Shown here: positions 10,703-19,751 of the stretch, in pieces | Numbering within the stretch: the stretch's first letter is position 1 | Layout of the letters: the number at the start of each line of letters is the position of its first letter | NCBI GenBank assembly: GCA_020692565.1 | Contig: JAIMKJ010000013.1 | Location: forward strand, 36,557-88,612 | Direction of reading: 5' to 3' | Length of the DNA stretch: 52,056 nucleotides | DNA from: Thermomonas sp. | Lineage (GTDB): Bacteria; Pseudomonadota; Gammaproteobacteria; Xanthomonadales; Xanthomonadaceae | Notes under the pieces: model-generated | Seen by the model: only the letters and a program-made list of their open reading frames with translations | Database searches by the model: none | Told to the model about the DNA's origin: nothing | Position numbers and translations under genes: made by a program

Positions 10703-11776
10703 TCAGGCGAACGCGGGCCTGACGTGGCGATCCAGCAGTTCGCCCAGCGGCGCCAGCTCCGGATATTTCGGCACCACGCCGTCGAGATAGGCGAGGAACC
10801 GCGGCGCGTCGGCGAGGTATTTCGGCTTCGCATCGCGGTAATTCAGCCGCGCGAAGATGCCGATCACCTTCAGATGGCGATGCACGCCGATCCAGTCGGC
10901 GTCGCGACGGAAGCGTTCGAGCGCCGGCACCGGCAGTCCGGCGGCGAGCGCACGGGCGTGGTAGCGGTCCAGCCAGGCGTCGATGCGCGCCTGCGGCCAG
11001 CTCAGGAACGCGTCCTTGAACAGGCAGATCGGGTCGTAGGCGATCGGCCCGAGTACCGCGTCCTGGAAATCCAGCACCGCCGGGCCGTCGATGGCGGATG
11101 CGCTGCCGGCGGGCATGCCGCTTGCCGGCATGAGGTTGCGCGGCATGAAGTCGCGGTGCACCAGCACCTGCGGCTGCGCCAGTGCGGTATCGATCAGGCG
11201 CCGATACAGCAGTTCCAGCCGTTCCAGGTCGCCGCAGTCCAGCGTCGCACCCAGGTGGCGACCGAGGAACCATTCGTCGAACAGCCGCAGCTCGCGCGCC
11301 AGCAGCGCCTCGTCGTAGGCGGGGAAGCCTTCCGGCGCCGGCACCGCCTGCAGTTTGAGCAGTTGGTCGATCGCCTCGTCGAACAGCGCGTCGGCGTTGC
11401 CGGCATCGATCACGTGCAGATAAGTGTGATGGCCGAGGTCTTCCAGCAGCAGGAAGCCGTGTTCCACGTCTTCGGCCAGCACGTCCGGCACGCGCACGTC
11501 GCCGGTCTTCAGCAGGGTGCGGACCTCTAGCCAGGGCTGCACGGCTTCCTTGTCCGGCGGCGAATCCATGACGATCACGCTGTTCGACGCATGCGGCCCG
11601 GCCGCGGGGTGGCCGCGCCAATAGCTGCGGAAACCCGCATCCATCGAGGCGCGTTCCAGTTCGAGCGCCGGGTCGCCGGTGGCGGCGCGCGCCCAAGCGC
11701 TGCGCGCGATGGCGCGGGGGTCCGGGGCGCGGGCGTTGGGGTCGGAAGAAACGGAAACCGGGGTCTGCAGGGTCAT
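10703..11776 (-). CDS. amgK: Anomeric N-acetylmuramate/N-acetylglucosamine kinase AmgK
   Basis: A 357-residue kinase with the aminoglycoside-phosphotransferase fold. Residues include the nucleotide-site region ASNSVIVMDSPPDKE, the hinge-like FLLLEDLGHHTYL, the catalytic loop VLVHRDFMPRNLM with the catalytic Asp and metal-binding Asn, and the second metal Asp in AVLDFQDAVLGPIAYD. Next to murU this marks AmgK, which phosphorylates recovered MurNAc at the anomeric position. Usual homologues are near 340-360 residues. The gene would be generically called aminoglycoside phosphotransferase by similarity; nothing suggests antibiotic modification. It is divergent from xanB, with only about 65 bp between the starts. 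Confidence 0.87.
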   Translation of the reverse strand: MTLQTPVSVSSDPNARAPDPRAIARSAWARAATGDPALELERASMDAGFRSYWRGHPAAGPHASNSVIVMDSPPDKEAVQPWLEVRTLLKTGDVRVPDVLAEDVEHGFLLLEDLGHHTYLHVIDAGNADALFDEAIDQLLKLQAVPAPEGFPAYDEALLARELRLFDEWFLGRHLGATLDCGDLERLELLYRRLIDTALAQPQVLVHRDFMPRNLMPASGMPAGSASAIDGPAVLDFQDAVLGPIAYDPICLFKDAFLSWPQARIDAWLDRYHARALAAGLPVPALERFRRDADWIGVHRHLKVIGIFARLNYRDAKPKYLADAPRFLAYLDGVVPKYPELAPLGELLDRHVRPAFA

Positions 11777-11842
11777 GCGCGGGTCGGAGGCGGGCAAAGA
11801 CGACAGGGTAAACTGCCCGGCATCGTTTCGGGAGCGGGCCCC

Positions 11843-13273
11843 ATGATTGAAGTGTCGTCGGAAGTGTTGCCGGTCCTGTTGTCCGGCGGCTCCGGAACCC
11901 GGCTGTGGCCGCTGTCGCGCGAGGCTTACCCGAAGCAGTTCCTGCCGCTGGTCGGCGACGACACCATGCTCCAGGCCACCTGGCGACGGGTGGCGGCCCT
12001 GTCCCGCCCCGCCCCGCTGGTGGTGGCGAACGAGGAGCATCGCTTCCTCGTGGCCGAACAATTGCGGGTGATCGGCGCGCCGCCGCCGCGGATCGTGCTG
12101 GAGCCCGTGGGCCGCAACACCGCCCCGGCCATCGCCGCTGCCGCGCTCATCGCCCGGCTCGACGGCGGCGACCCGCTGCTGCTGGTGCTGCCCTCCGACC
12201 ATGTGGTCCGCGACGATGCCGCCTTTCGGGCTGCGGTCATCGCCGCCGTGCCTGCTGCGGACGCCGGCGCGCTGGTGACCTTCGGGATCGTGCCGCAGGC
12301 GCCGGAAACGGGCTTCGGCTACATCCACTCGGATATGGGCGAAGGCGTGCGCAAGGTGCTGCGCTTCGTCGAGAAACCCGACGCCGCCACCGCGCAGGGA
12401 TATCTCGACGACGGCGGTTACTACTGGAACAGCGGCATGTTCCTGTTCCGCGCCTCGCGCTATCTGGAAGAACTCGGCAAATATCGCCCCGATATCCTCG
12501 CCGCCGCGCGCGCCGCCTGCGCGCATCTGGATCGCGACGGCCAACTCCACGACATCGAATTCCTGCGCCTCGATCGCGAAGCCTTCGCTGCGTCGCCGTC
12601 CGAATCCATCGACTACGCGGTGATGGAGAACACCGATGCGGCGATGGTGCTGCCGGTCGACATCGGCTGGAACGATGTCGGTTCGTGGTCGGCGCTGTGG
12701 GACGTGAGCGAGCAGGACGCCGACGGCAACGCCCATCACGGCGACGTGATCGCGGTCGACACCCGCAACAGTTACGCCTACGCGCGCCGTCTCGTCGCGC
12801 TGGTCGGCGTCGACGATCTGATCGTGGTCGAAACCGACGATGCGATCCTGGTCGCCGCGAAGGACAAGGTGCAGCAGGTCAAGGACGTGGTCTCGCGACT
12901 GAAGGCCGAACAGCGCAGCCAGGCCGCGCTGCACCGCGAAGTGAACCGCCCCTGGGGCAGCTACGACTCGGTGGACGTGGGCGACGGCTTCCAGGTCAAA
13001 CGCATCAAGGTCAAACCCGGCGCCGCGCTGTCGCTGCAATCGCACGAACGCCGCGCCGAGCATTGGATCGTCGTGCGCGGCATCGCCCGCGTCACCCGCA
13101 ACAACGATGTGTTCGAGTTGTTCGCGAATCAATCGACCTATATTCCGATCGGCGCGAAACATCGCCTCGAGAATCCCGGGACCGAGATGCTGGAGTTGAT
13201 CGAAGTGCAGTCCGGGGATTATCTCGGCGAGGACGATATCGTGCGATACGAGGATGTGTACGGGCGGGGGTGA
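11843..13273 (+). CDS. xanB: Mannose-1-phosphate guanylyltransferase / mannose-6-phosphate isomerase (type II PMI)
   Basis: Bifunctional enzyme making GDP-mannose: an N-terminal nucleotidyltransferase and a C-terminal cupin isomerase. 476 residues, matching XanB/AlgA/CpsB. The N-terminal signature LSGGSGTRLWPLSREAYPKQ, FVEKPDAAT and the DIGWNDVGSW block mark the guanylyltransferase; RPWGSYDSVDVGDGFQVKRI and SLQSHERRAEHWIVV with metal-binding residues mark the cupin. GDP-mannose would feed exopolysaccharide, O-antigen or GDP-rhamnose synthesis. The following BshA-like gene is on the same strand, 148 bp away, so cotranscription is possible but not obvious. ATG start preceded by GGAGCGGG. Confidence 0.95.
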   Translation: MIEVSSEVLPVLLSGGSGTRLWPLSREAYPKQFLPLVGDDTMLQATWRRVAALSRPAPLVVANEEHRFLVAEQLRVIGAPPPRIVLEPVGRNTAPAIAAAALIARLDGGDPLLLVLPSDHVVRDDAAFRAAVIAAVPAADAGALVTFGIVPQAPETGFGYIHSDMGEGVRKVLRFVEKPDAATAQGYLDDGGYYWNSGMFLFRASRYLEELGKYRPDILAAARAACAHLDRDGQLHDIEFLRLDREAFAASPSESIDYAVMENTDAAMVLPVDIGWNDVGSWSALWDVSEQDADGNAHHGDVIAVDTRNSYAYARRLVALVGVDDLIVVETDDAILVAAKDKVQQVKDVVSRLKAEQRSQAALHREVNRPWGSYDSVDVGDGFQVKRIKVKPGAALSLQSHERRAEHWIVVRGIARVTRNNDVFELFANQSTYIPIGAKHRLENPGTEMLELIEVQSGDYLGEDDIVRYEDVYGRG

Positions 13274-13421
13274 GACGATGCCTCGCCCGTCGATCGAGGT
13301 ATCTCGCGCGGGGCTTTGAGATTCGCGCTGTGGATCGGGTTGGATGGCGCACGGTCGCCTGGACGGCGCATTCTCGCGGGGCGCGCATTGCGGCTTTTCG
13401 GTCAATCCGTATGCTGCGGTC

Positions 13422-14618
13422 ATGGATAGAGATTTCAACGAGAGCGACGGTCAGTCCGTTGCCGGCTACGGATGGCCTGCCGAGCCGCCGGCCAGGATAT
13501 GCATGGGGATGCTGGCCAGGACCGGCGGGTCGTCGGTCGTCGCGCAGGAGCTCGGCGCCGGGCTCTCCTCGCTGGGCTTTCCCGTGCGCTACTGTCATCT
13601 TGACGCTGATGGCGTGCGCCCCGGGATCGATCTCCATGTCGATGCGGCGCCGGGCAATGCATCCAGCGCATTGCTGGATGTGCCGCCTGCGCTCGGCGGT
13701 GGAGTGGATGCGGCCACCGGTCTGCTGCGGGCATACGAACGCTGGCCGTTCGATCTGTTTCATCTGCATAGTCTGCAAGTGTTCGGGCCGCCCGCCCTGA
13801 TGCTGAAATGGATGCGCTCCGTGCCTTATGTCGTGACCTGCCACGGCTCCGATGTACTCAGCGAGACGCTGATGGACCGCAATCGCGACGTGGCCGAGGC
13901 GCTGCTTCGACAGGCGGCTGCCGTCACTTGCGTGTCGCAACATCTGGCGGACGTGCTGCAGCGAAAAATCCCGGGGCTGGGCCGCGTGGCGGTCATTCCC
14001 AATTTCGTTCGTGCGGCCTGGCGGCAGCCGCGAACGCGGCGGCGGCCGGAGCCTGCGCGCTTCCTGCACGTGTCGTCGCTGCGATCGGTGAAACGCCCCG
14101 AACTGCTGCTGGAATCGTTCCGGCGCGTGCGTGCCGTGCGCCGGGAGGCGACGCTGGTGATTGCAACCACTGCGATGGGCCGCGAGCGTCTGCGCCGGAT
14201 CGTCGGCGACGATCTGCAGAAGCAGGGTCTGATCGCGATTGACGGGGTCGCCGATCCCGAGGCGCTGTCGCGCGAATACCGGCGCGCATGCACGCTGCTG
14301 CTCACCAGTCGTTTCGAAGGTTTCGGACTGGTGGTGCTGGAAGCCCTGGCGCACGGCGTTCCGGTGGCTGCGATGGCGGTCGGCGCATTGCCCGAGGTGC
14401 TTGGGCACGATTGGCCGCTGCTGGTAGACGAGTGCGGCGACGATGACGCCGATGCCGCCGCGATGGCCGCTGTCGCGCTTCGTGCCGCGGAGGGCGACAG
14501 CGTATCGCCAGAACGCATCGCTGCAGTCCTGTTGAAGTACGACGGCCCGTCGCAGATCACGGCGTATGCGCGACTCTACGGGCAGGTAATTTCAGGACGT
14601 GCGGCGGACGCGCGATGA
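13422..14618 (+). CDS. Family GT4 glycosyltransferase, BshA-like
   Basis: A 398-residue GT-B glycosyltransferase. It resembles BshA (UDP-GlcNAc:L-malate transferase) more than general GT4 enzymes. It has the Gly-rich N-terminal loop followed by SSVVAQELGAGLSSLGF, the acceptor-region HGSDV with VTCVSQHL, PNFV, then LHVSSLRSVKRPELLLESFR, which matches the BshA-type H.SN.R.VKR segment. The catalytic EX7E region is RFEGFGLVVLEALAHGVPVA with GALPEVL. The ATG at 13422 is chosen because only about 24 residues precede the first beta strand; an in-frame ATG at 13344 would add 26 unlikely residues. The stop overlaps the next ATG (ATGA). Substrate is inferred, not proven: UDP-GlcNAc onto malate or another acceptor. 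Confidence 0.75.
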   Translation: MDRDFNESDGQSVAGYGWPAEPPARICMGMLARTGGSSVVAQELGAGLSSLGFPVRYCHLDADGVRPGIDLHVDAAPGNASSALLDVPPALGGGVDAATGLLRAYERWPFDLFHLHSLQVFGPPALMLKWMRSVPYVVTCHGSDVLSETLMDRNRDVAEALLRQAAAVTCVSQHLADVLQRKIPGLGRVAVIPNFVRAAWRQPRTRRRPEPARFLHVSSLRSVKRPELLLESFRRVRAVRREATLVIATTAMGRERLRRIVGDDLQKQGLIAIDGVADPEALSREYRRACTLLLTSRFEGFGLVVLEALAHGVPVAAMAVGALPEVLGHDWPLLVDECGDDDADAAAMAAVALRAAEGDSVSPERIAAVLLKYDGPSQITAYARLYGQVISGRAADAR

Positions 14619-16276
14619 GCGACATCGATGTCTTCATCGGCGAGGACGCGTACGCGATGCGTCGAAGGCTGCAGCCGGCGATCGGCGATGGCGCGAACGC
14701 CGAGGTCCTTCTTCCGGGTTTCTTCGCTTCCGCTCGCGACGACGCGGCACCCGGCAACGACAGCGGTGTGTCGGAAGTCGATGGCATCGCGATCGCCTTC
14801 GAGGGATACATGACGGGACACGCCGCGCGCGGTCCCGCGCTGCGTCGCGCGCTGATCGAGGACTTCCGTTCCAGAGGCGGGATGTTCGTCCGCGACTGGA
14901 TCGGTTCTTTCCGCATGGCGCTGCATCGCGATGGCGAAACATGGATCTACAGCGATCATGTCGCCTCGCGTCCCTGGTTCCATGCCGCGATCCACGGCGG
15001 CGCATGCTGGTCGGCTTCGGCGACGCGCTTGGCGTCACTCCTGCCGGAGCGGACACTGGACGGCGCCAATCTGCTGCAGTTCCTGTCCTCCGGGCGATTC
15101 TTCGCTGGCGGCAGTCCGTACCGCGAAATACGCCAGGTCGGGCCCGGCGTCTGTCATCGCTACATGCGCGATGGCGAGTCAAGCCGCGTCTGGTTCGAGC
15201 ATGAAATCGCACCGCGATCGCGCCCACGGGACGAACTGCTCGACGAACTCGAACATCTTTGCGATGCGGCCGTGTTGCGTCATCTTGCGCGCGCCGATGC
15301 GCCATCGCTCATGCTCAGCGGCGGCTATGATTCGCGCTATCTGCTCAATATCCTGGATGCCCGGCTCGGGCGCGACCATGCTCTGCCGGCATGGCTGTGG
15401 TGCGAGGCCGAGGACGATGGCGATCCGCAGAGCGATCTGTCGTGGGCGCGACGCGAGGCGAAGCGTACGGGTGCGCCATTCGCGTTCTTTCCGATCGAAG
15501 CGCGTATCGCCGAGCGTTTCGATGCGATGTTCGAGGCGCAGTCCGGCATGACCGAGCAGATATTCACCCATACCGACGAGCGCGCGGCGTGCCGGGTCAT
15601 GGCGGACACGCGGGGGGCGCGTTCGTTGCTGCGCGCCGACGAAGCCTTCGGCCCCGATGGGGGCGCCATGAAGACCATCGATGAAGCGCTGGCGAAAGTC
15701 GGCGTGCTGCGCACGGATGCGGCGATGGGCGGCTTGGCCGGTGCGCCCGCCGAGTGGCGTGAGCACCATGCAGCGCATGTCGAAACATTGGCGCGCACGA
15801 ACCATTGCCCCGACGACCTTCGCGACCTGCTGTATCGCCGCGAACGCCTGCCTGCGCTGCAGGCCCATCTGCACGCGCAGCGCAGGCCGTGGATGGAAAC
15901 CCACACGCCCTTGCTCGACCCGCCATTGTTGCGGTTTGTCGCCTCGTTGCCGGCCGAGCACCGCACCGACAAACGGCTGTTCCGCGAAGCCTTTCTTCGC
16001 CGGTTTCCTACCGATGGATTCGCGCGCAATCCCGGTGGCTTCGCCTGGTTGCGACGTTTGCGCCGCGGCACGCCGCAGACCGGCTTCCTGTTGGAGCGCC
16101 TGCGCGCGTTACCCGAACCGTTCGATCGCGACGATTGGCTGGCGCAGGTCGCGACCGTCATCGACGATGGTGGGCGAGTCGCTTCCCGCGATCCAACGGG
16201 CGTCGCCACGCTCAAACGCGCGGCGCGCGCCGTCGTGCTCGGCCATTGGTTGAACCGATGGCCCGCTTCCCACTGA
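14615..16276 (+). CDS. Asparagine-synthetase-like amide ligase lacking the glutaminase cysteine
   Basis: 553 residues. The C-terminal half carries an AsnB-type ATP-pyrophosphatase domain: the PP-loop LMLSGGYDSRYLLNI (S235, D239, S240), a downstream acidic SDLSWARREAKRTGAPF, and a distal LRADEAFGPDGGAMKTID. The N-terminal half keeps the outline of the Ntn glutaminase domain (GGMFVRDWIGSFRMAL, YSDHVASRPW) but starts MSDIDVF with no Cys at position 2. It therefore should not use glutamine as ammonia donor. Such proteins, like beta-lactam synthetase, adenylate a carboxylate and let an amine attack. Translationally coupled to the BshA-like gene and 9 bp before the BshB1-like gene, so it probably joins an amino acid or acid to the sugar product. 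Confidence 0.8.
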   Translation: MSDIDVFIGEDAYAMRRRLQPAIGDGANAEVLLPGFFASARDDAAPGNDSGVSEVDGIAIAFEGYMTGHAARGPALRRALIEDFRSRGGMFVRDWIGSFRMALHRDGETWIYSDHVASRPWFHAAIHGGACWSASATRLASLLPERTLDGANLLQFLSSGRFFAGGSPYREIRQVGPGVCHRYMRDGESSRVWFEHEIAPRSRPRDELLDELEHLCDAAVLRHLARADAPSLMLSGGYDSRYLLNILDARLGRDHALPAWLWCEAEDDGDPQSDLSWARREAKRTGAPFAFFPIEARIAERFDAMFEAQSGMTEQIFTHTDERAACRVMADTRGARSLLRADEAFGPDGGAMKTIDEALAKVGVLRTDAAMGGLAGAPAEWREHHAAHVETLARTNHCPDDLRDLLYRRERLPALQAHLHAQRRPWMETHTPLLDPPLLRFVASLPAEHRTDKRLFREAFLRRFPTDGFARNPGGFAWLRRLRRGTPQTGFLLERLRALPEPFDRDDWLAQVATVIDDGGRVASRDPTGVATLKRAARAVVLGHWLNRWPASH

Positions 16277-16285
16277 GGACATTGC

Positions 16286-17008
16286 ATGACTCTGGATATT
16301 CTTGCTGTCTGCCCGCATCCCGACGATGCCGAACTGCACTGCGCCGGCTTGCTGCTGCAGGCGCGCGCGAGCGGCGCGCAGATCGGCGTATTGGATCTGA
16401 GTCGTGGCGAACTGGGCAGCCGTGGCGACGCGTCCACGCGCGCGCGCGAGGCACAGGCCGCGACTGTGTTGCTGGGCCTGGCGTACCGCGAGAATCTCGG
16501 TTTGCCTGACGGTTTCCTGCAGTGCGATCGCGCAACGGTGGATCGGCTGGTCGCCGTCATTCGCGCGCTTCGCCCGCAGATGATCCTGGCGCCGCACTGG
16601 GACGACCACCATCCGGATCACGCGTCGACCAGTCGCGCAGTGCGCGAGGCCGCATTCCTTTCCGGGCTGACGAAGTATCCGGCGCCCGGAGCGGCGCATC
16701 GACCCGAGCAGGTGATGTACTACCTGGATCGGGTTTCCATCGAACCGGATGCCGTGGTTGACGTCGGTGCGGTGATGCACCTGAAAGAGCAGGCGGTGCG
16801 CTGCTACGCCAGTCAGCTGCATGCGCACGATGACAGCGGCGTCGAAACGCTGCTGTCGCGGCCCGGTTTCATCGAACGCTGGCGTTCGCGCCACGTGCAT
16901 TTCGGCAGCCTGATCGGCGTGGATTGCGGCGAAGCCTATGTGTTGCGCTCTCCGGTCCCCATCCGCGACCCGATGACGCTGTGCTGGGGGCGTCGCGGGA
17001 TGGTGTAG
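16286..17008 (+). CDS. PIG-L family zinc deacetylase, BshB1-like
   Basis: 240 residues of the LmbE/PIG-L fold. The zinc site is PHPDDAEL (His11, Asp13, Asp14) with H112 in HWDDHHPDH. Several positions match BshB1 (GlcNAc-malate deacetylase of bacillithiol synthesis) beyond the fold: IGVLDLSRGELGSRGD near residue 35, NLGLPDGFL, LTKYPAPGAAHRPEQVMYY, VDVGAVMHLKEQAVRCYASQ and the C-terminal RHVHFGSLIGVDCGEAY. This makes a GlcNAc-conjugate deacetylase the best call. ATG preceded by GAGGA at 7 bases. Last gene of the three-gene operon; its end converges on cysK with 26 bp between the stops. No BshC homologue is present in the window. Confidence 0.8.
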   Translation: MTLDILAVCPHPDDAELHCAGLLLQARASGAQIGVLDLSRGELGSRGDASTRAREAQAATVLLGLAYRENLGLPDGFLQCDRATVDRLVAVIRALRPQMILAPHWDDHHPDHASTSRAVREAAFLSGLTKYPAPGAAHRPEQVMYYLDRVSIEPDAVVDVGAVMHLKEQAVRCYASQLHAHDDSGVETLLSRPGFIERWRSRHVHFGSLIGVDCGEAYVLRSPVPIRDPMTLCWGRRGMV

Positions 17009-17034
17009 ATCATCGATGTCGGCGGTCTTCGGCG

Positions 17035-17994
17035 TCAGCCCAGCGATGCCAGCCACTCGTCGTCCGAGCCCTCGCTCACGCCTTCGAACAGAAACGTCGA
17101 GAGGTAGCGCTCGCCGGTGTCGGGCAGCATGGTCAGCAGGACCGAGCCTTCGGGTGCGGATTCGGCGGCTTTGATCGCGGCGGCGGCGGTCGCGCCTGCC
17201 GAGATGCCGACGAAGATGCCTTCCTCGGCGGCGAGGCGGCGCGAGGTGTCGCGCGCGAGCACATCGTCGATGAGGATGATCTCGTCGGCGATCGTGCGGC
17301 TGAGCACGCCGGGCAGGAAATCCGGTGTCCAGCCCTGGATCTTGTGCGGCTTCCATTCCTGGCCCGACAGCAGCGCCGCGCCGGCGGGTTCGGTGCTGAC
17401 GATCCTGATGTCGGGACGGGCGAGTTTCAGCACTTCGCCAGCGCCGGTGATGGTGCCGCCGGTGCCCCAGCCGCTGACGAAATAGTCGAGGCGCTTGCCG
17501 GCGAAATCCTGCAGGATTTCCGGGCCGGTGGTGCTGCGGTGATACGCGGGGTTGGCTTCGTTCTCGAACTGGCTGGCGAGGAACCAGCCGTGCTTCTCGG
17601 CGAGCTCTTTCGCTTTGCGGACCATGCCGCTGCCGCGCTCGGCGGCGGGGGTGAGGATGACCCTGGCGCCGTAGGCGCGCATCAATTTTCGGCGTTCGAT
17701 CGAGAACGTTTCCGTCATCACCGCGACGAACGGATAACCGCGCGCGGCGGCGACCATCGCCAGCGCCACGCCGGTGTTGCCGGAGGTCGCTTCGACGATG
17801 GTCTGCCCGGGTTTCAGCGTGCCGCGGCGCTCGGCATCGAGGACAATGGCCAGCGCCAGACGATCCTTGACCGAACCGCCGGGATTGAACGATTCCACCT
17901 TCGCGTACAGGGTGACGTGCTTGGGCGCGACGCGGTGGAGTTTGACGATCGGCGTACGGCCGATGGTGTCGAGAATATTGTCGTAAAGAGCCAT
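17035..17994 (-). CDS. cysK: Cysteine synthase A (O-acetylserine sulfhydrylase)
   Basis: PLP enzyme making L-cysteine from O-acetylserine and sulfide. 319 residues. The PLP lysine lies in ESFNPGGSVKDRLA, the substrate loop is EATSGNTGVALAMV, the phosphate-binding loop is SGWGTGGTITGAGEVL, and the C-terminal TMLPDTGERYLST is typical of CysK. ATG start with AGGA 8 bases upstream. It follows cysG on the minus strand and probably shares its CysB-type control. Its 3' end meets the BshB1-like gene head-on; cysteine supplied here would be the natural substrate if the neighbouring operon makes a cysteine conjugate. Confidence 0.97.
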   Translation of the reverse strand: MALYDNILDTIGRTPIVKLHRVAPKHVTLYAKVESFNPGGSVKDRLALAIVLDAERRGTLKPGQTIVEATSGNTGVALAMVAAARGYPFVAVMTETFSIERRKLMRAYGARVILTPAAERGSGMVRKAKELAEKHGWFLASQFENEANPAYHRSTTGPEILQDFAGKRLDYFVSGWGTGGTITGAGEVLKLARPDIRIVSTEPAGAALLSGQEWKPHKIQGWTPDFLPGVLSRTIADEIILIDDVLARDTSRRLAAEEGIFVGISAGATAAAAIKAAESAPEGSVLLTMLPDTGERYLSTFLFEGVSEGSDDEWLASLG

Positions 17995-18090
17995 GTTGGA
18001 ATTCCTGGATGGAATCGAAGTCGATGATGTCGATGCGCTTCGATGACGACAACGGTCATCGAGCGGGAATGTGGCCGGGCCTGTGCTTGT

Positions 18091-19659
18091 TCATGCCGCC
18101 TCCGCCAGTGCGGGAGCGGGCGGTTCCTGCGTGGCGGCGGTTGCGATGTCCTCGCTGCCGCCGATCGGCGCGGCGCCGTACCAGTGCAGCCGCGCGGCGA
18201 GTGCGGCGACCTCGCCGACGAACAGCAGCGCGGGCGAGCGCACGTCGTGGCGACGGGCGAGCGCGGGCAGGTCGTCGAGGGTGCCGACGACCACGCGCTG
18301 TTCCGGGCGCGAGCCGTTTTCGACCAGCGCGCAGGGCGTGGACGCGGCGCGGCCGTGCGCGAGCAGGCGCGTGCGTACGCGCTCCAGCCCGGACACGCCC
18401 ATGTAGAACGCGAGCGTCTGTTTTTCGCGGGCGAAACCGGCCCAGTCCAGGCCGTCGTCTTCGTGTTTCGCATGCGCGGTGACGAAACGCACCGACTGCG
18501 CGTGGTCGCGATGGGTCAGCGGGATGCCGGCGTACGCGGCGCAGGCGAGCGCCGCGGTGATGCCGGGTACGACTTCGTAACCGATGCCGTGCGCGCGCAG
18601 GAACTCGAGCTCCTCGCCGCCGCGGCCGAAAACGAAGGCGTCGCCGCCCTTCAGCCGCACCACGCGCTTGCCGGCGCGCGCGTGTTCGAGCATGAGCGCA
18701 TGGATTCTTTCCTGCGGGACATGGTGATGGCCTGATTCCTTGCCGACTTCGATGCGTTCGGCGTCTCGACGCGCGAGGTCGAGCACTTCGGCGCTGACCA
18801 GACGATCGTGCAGGATCACGTCGGCTTCGTTGAGCAGGCGCAGGCCGCGCAGCGTCAGCAGGCCGGGATCGCCGGGGCCGGCGCCGACCAGCGCGACCCG
18901 GCCTGCGGACGCGGTTCCGACTGCGCTGTGCGATGCCAGGCCGAGCATCGCCAGCAGCGTGCGTTCGGCGGCGTCGACATCGCCGCGGCGCAGCAGCGTC
19001 TGGATATCGCTGCGCAGTACCGCATCGAAAAACCGTCGGCGTGCGCCGGTGTCGGGAATCTGCGCACGGATGCGGCGGCGGTGGCGCACCAGCAGCGTGC
19101 CGAGCGCGCCCAGCGATTCGTCGAGTTCGGTTTCCAGGCGTTCGCGCAGATGACGCGCCAGCATCGGCGCGCCGCCGCCGCTGGAGATCGCGATCTGCAA
19201 CGGCCCACGCTCGATCCGTGCCGGTACCTGGAAGCTGCACAGCGGCGCATCGTCGACCACGTTCGCCCAGATCCGGCGCGCATGCGCGGCTTCGGCGACG
19301 GCGCGGTTGGTGTCGGCGTCGTCGGTGGCGGCGACGACCAGCCAGACGTCGTCCAGCCAGTGGTTCTCGAAACGCCCATCGAGGTGGACGATGCGGCCGG
19401 CTTCGACCAGCGCGGCGACTTCAGGGTCCAGCGCCGGTGCGCCGACCCGGACCTCGGCCCCGGTGGGGAGCAGCGCAGCGATCTTGCGCCGGGCCACGGC
19501 GCCGCCGCCGACCACCAGCACCGGCCGGCCGCGCAGATCGAGGAATGCCGGGAAGAGCGTCGGGATCCGGGCCGTGCCGGCATCCGCCGGGCAGTCGACC
19601 ATGTTCCGGGCCGATGTCGCCAGGGACGGCTGATCCGTACGGTGCTGCACTGGAGACAT
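18091..19659 (-). CDS. cysG: Siroheme synthase (CysG, trifunctional)
   Basis: Makes siroheme, the cofactor of sulfite and nitrite reductases, from uroporphyrinogen III. 522 residues. The N-terminal half is the NAD-dependent precorrin-2 dehydrogenase/ferrochelatase: [32 protein letters not shown] with the catalytic Asp, and [18 protein letters not shown]. The C-terminal half is uroporphyrinogen methyltransferase: [37 protein letters not shown] and [20 protein letters not shown]. The annotated start gives about 30 extra N-terminal residues compared with E. coli; an in-frame ATG at residue 20 is an alternative. It lies about 95 bp upstream of cysK and is divergent from the CysB-like regulator, forming a sulfate-assimilation locus. 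Confidence 0.96.
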   Translation of the reverse strand: MSPVQHRTDQPSLATSARNMVDCPADAGTARIPTLFPAFLDLRGRPVLVVGGGAVARRKIAALLPTGAEVRVGAPALDPEVAALVEAGRIVHLDGRFENHWLDDVWLVVAATDDADTNRAVAEAAHARRIWANVVDDAPLCSFQVPARIERGPLQIAISSGGGAPMLARHLRERLETELDESLGALGTLLVRHRRRIRAQIPDTGARRRFFDAVLRSDIQTLLRRGDVDAAERTLLAMLGLASHSAVGTASAGRVALVGAGPGDPGLLTLRGLRLLNEADVILHDRLVSAEVLDLARRDAERIEVGKESGHHHVPQERIHALMLEHARAGKRVVRLKGGDAFVFGRGGEELEFLRAHGIGYEVVPGITAALACAAYAGIPLTHRDHAQSVRFVTAHAKHEDDGLDWAGFAREKQTLAFYMGVSGLERVRTRLLAHGRAASTPCALVENGSRPEQRVVVGTLDDLPALARRHDVRSPALLFVGEVAALAARLHWYGAAPIGGSEDIATAATQEPPAPALAEAA

Positions 19660-19751
19660 GACCGGTTTCTGCTGGTGAAATGGGGCGGTTCAACCTAGTT
19701 CCGGGACGCGGATGCGGGAAATGACCGCAGCGCTTGGATATATGCTTTTTG

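Noticed and set aside
10703..11776. Aminoglycoside resistance phosphotransferase
   Set aside because: The fold is the same, but adjacency to murU makes the cell-wall recycling kinase AmgK the better explanation.
13344..13421. Longer start for the BshA-like protein
   Set aside because: It would add 26 residues without similarity to the family; the next ATG is closer to the conserved first strand.
10703..13438. A 911-codon minus-strand frame overlapping xanB
   Set aside because: The upstream part is antisense to the well-supported xanB gene. The true gene is AmgK, starting at 11776.
13422..17008. Simple capsule or O-antigen cluster next to xanB
   Set aside because: Not excluded, but there is no polymerase, flippase or priming transferase nearby, and the GT and deacetylase resemble BshA and BshB1 specifically.
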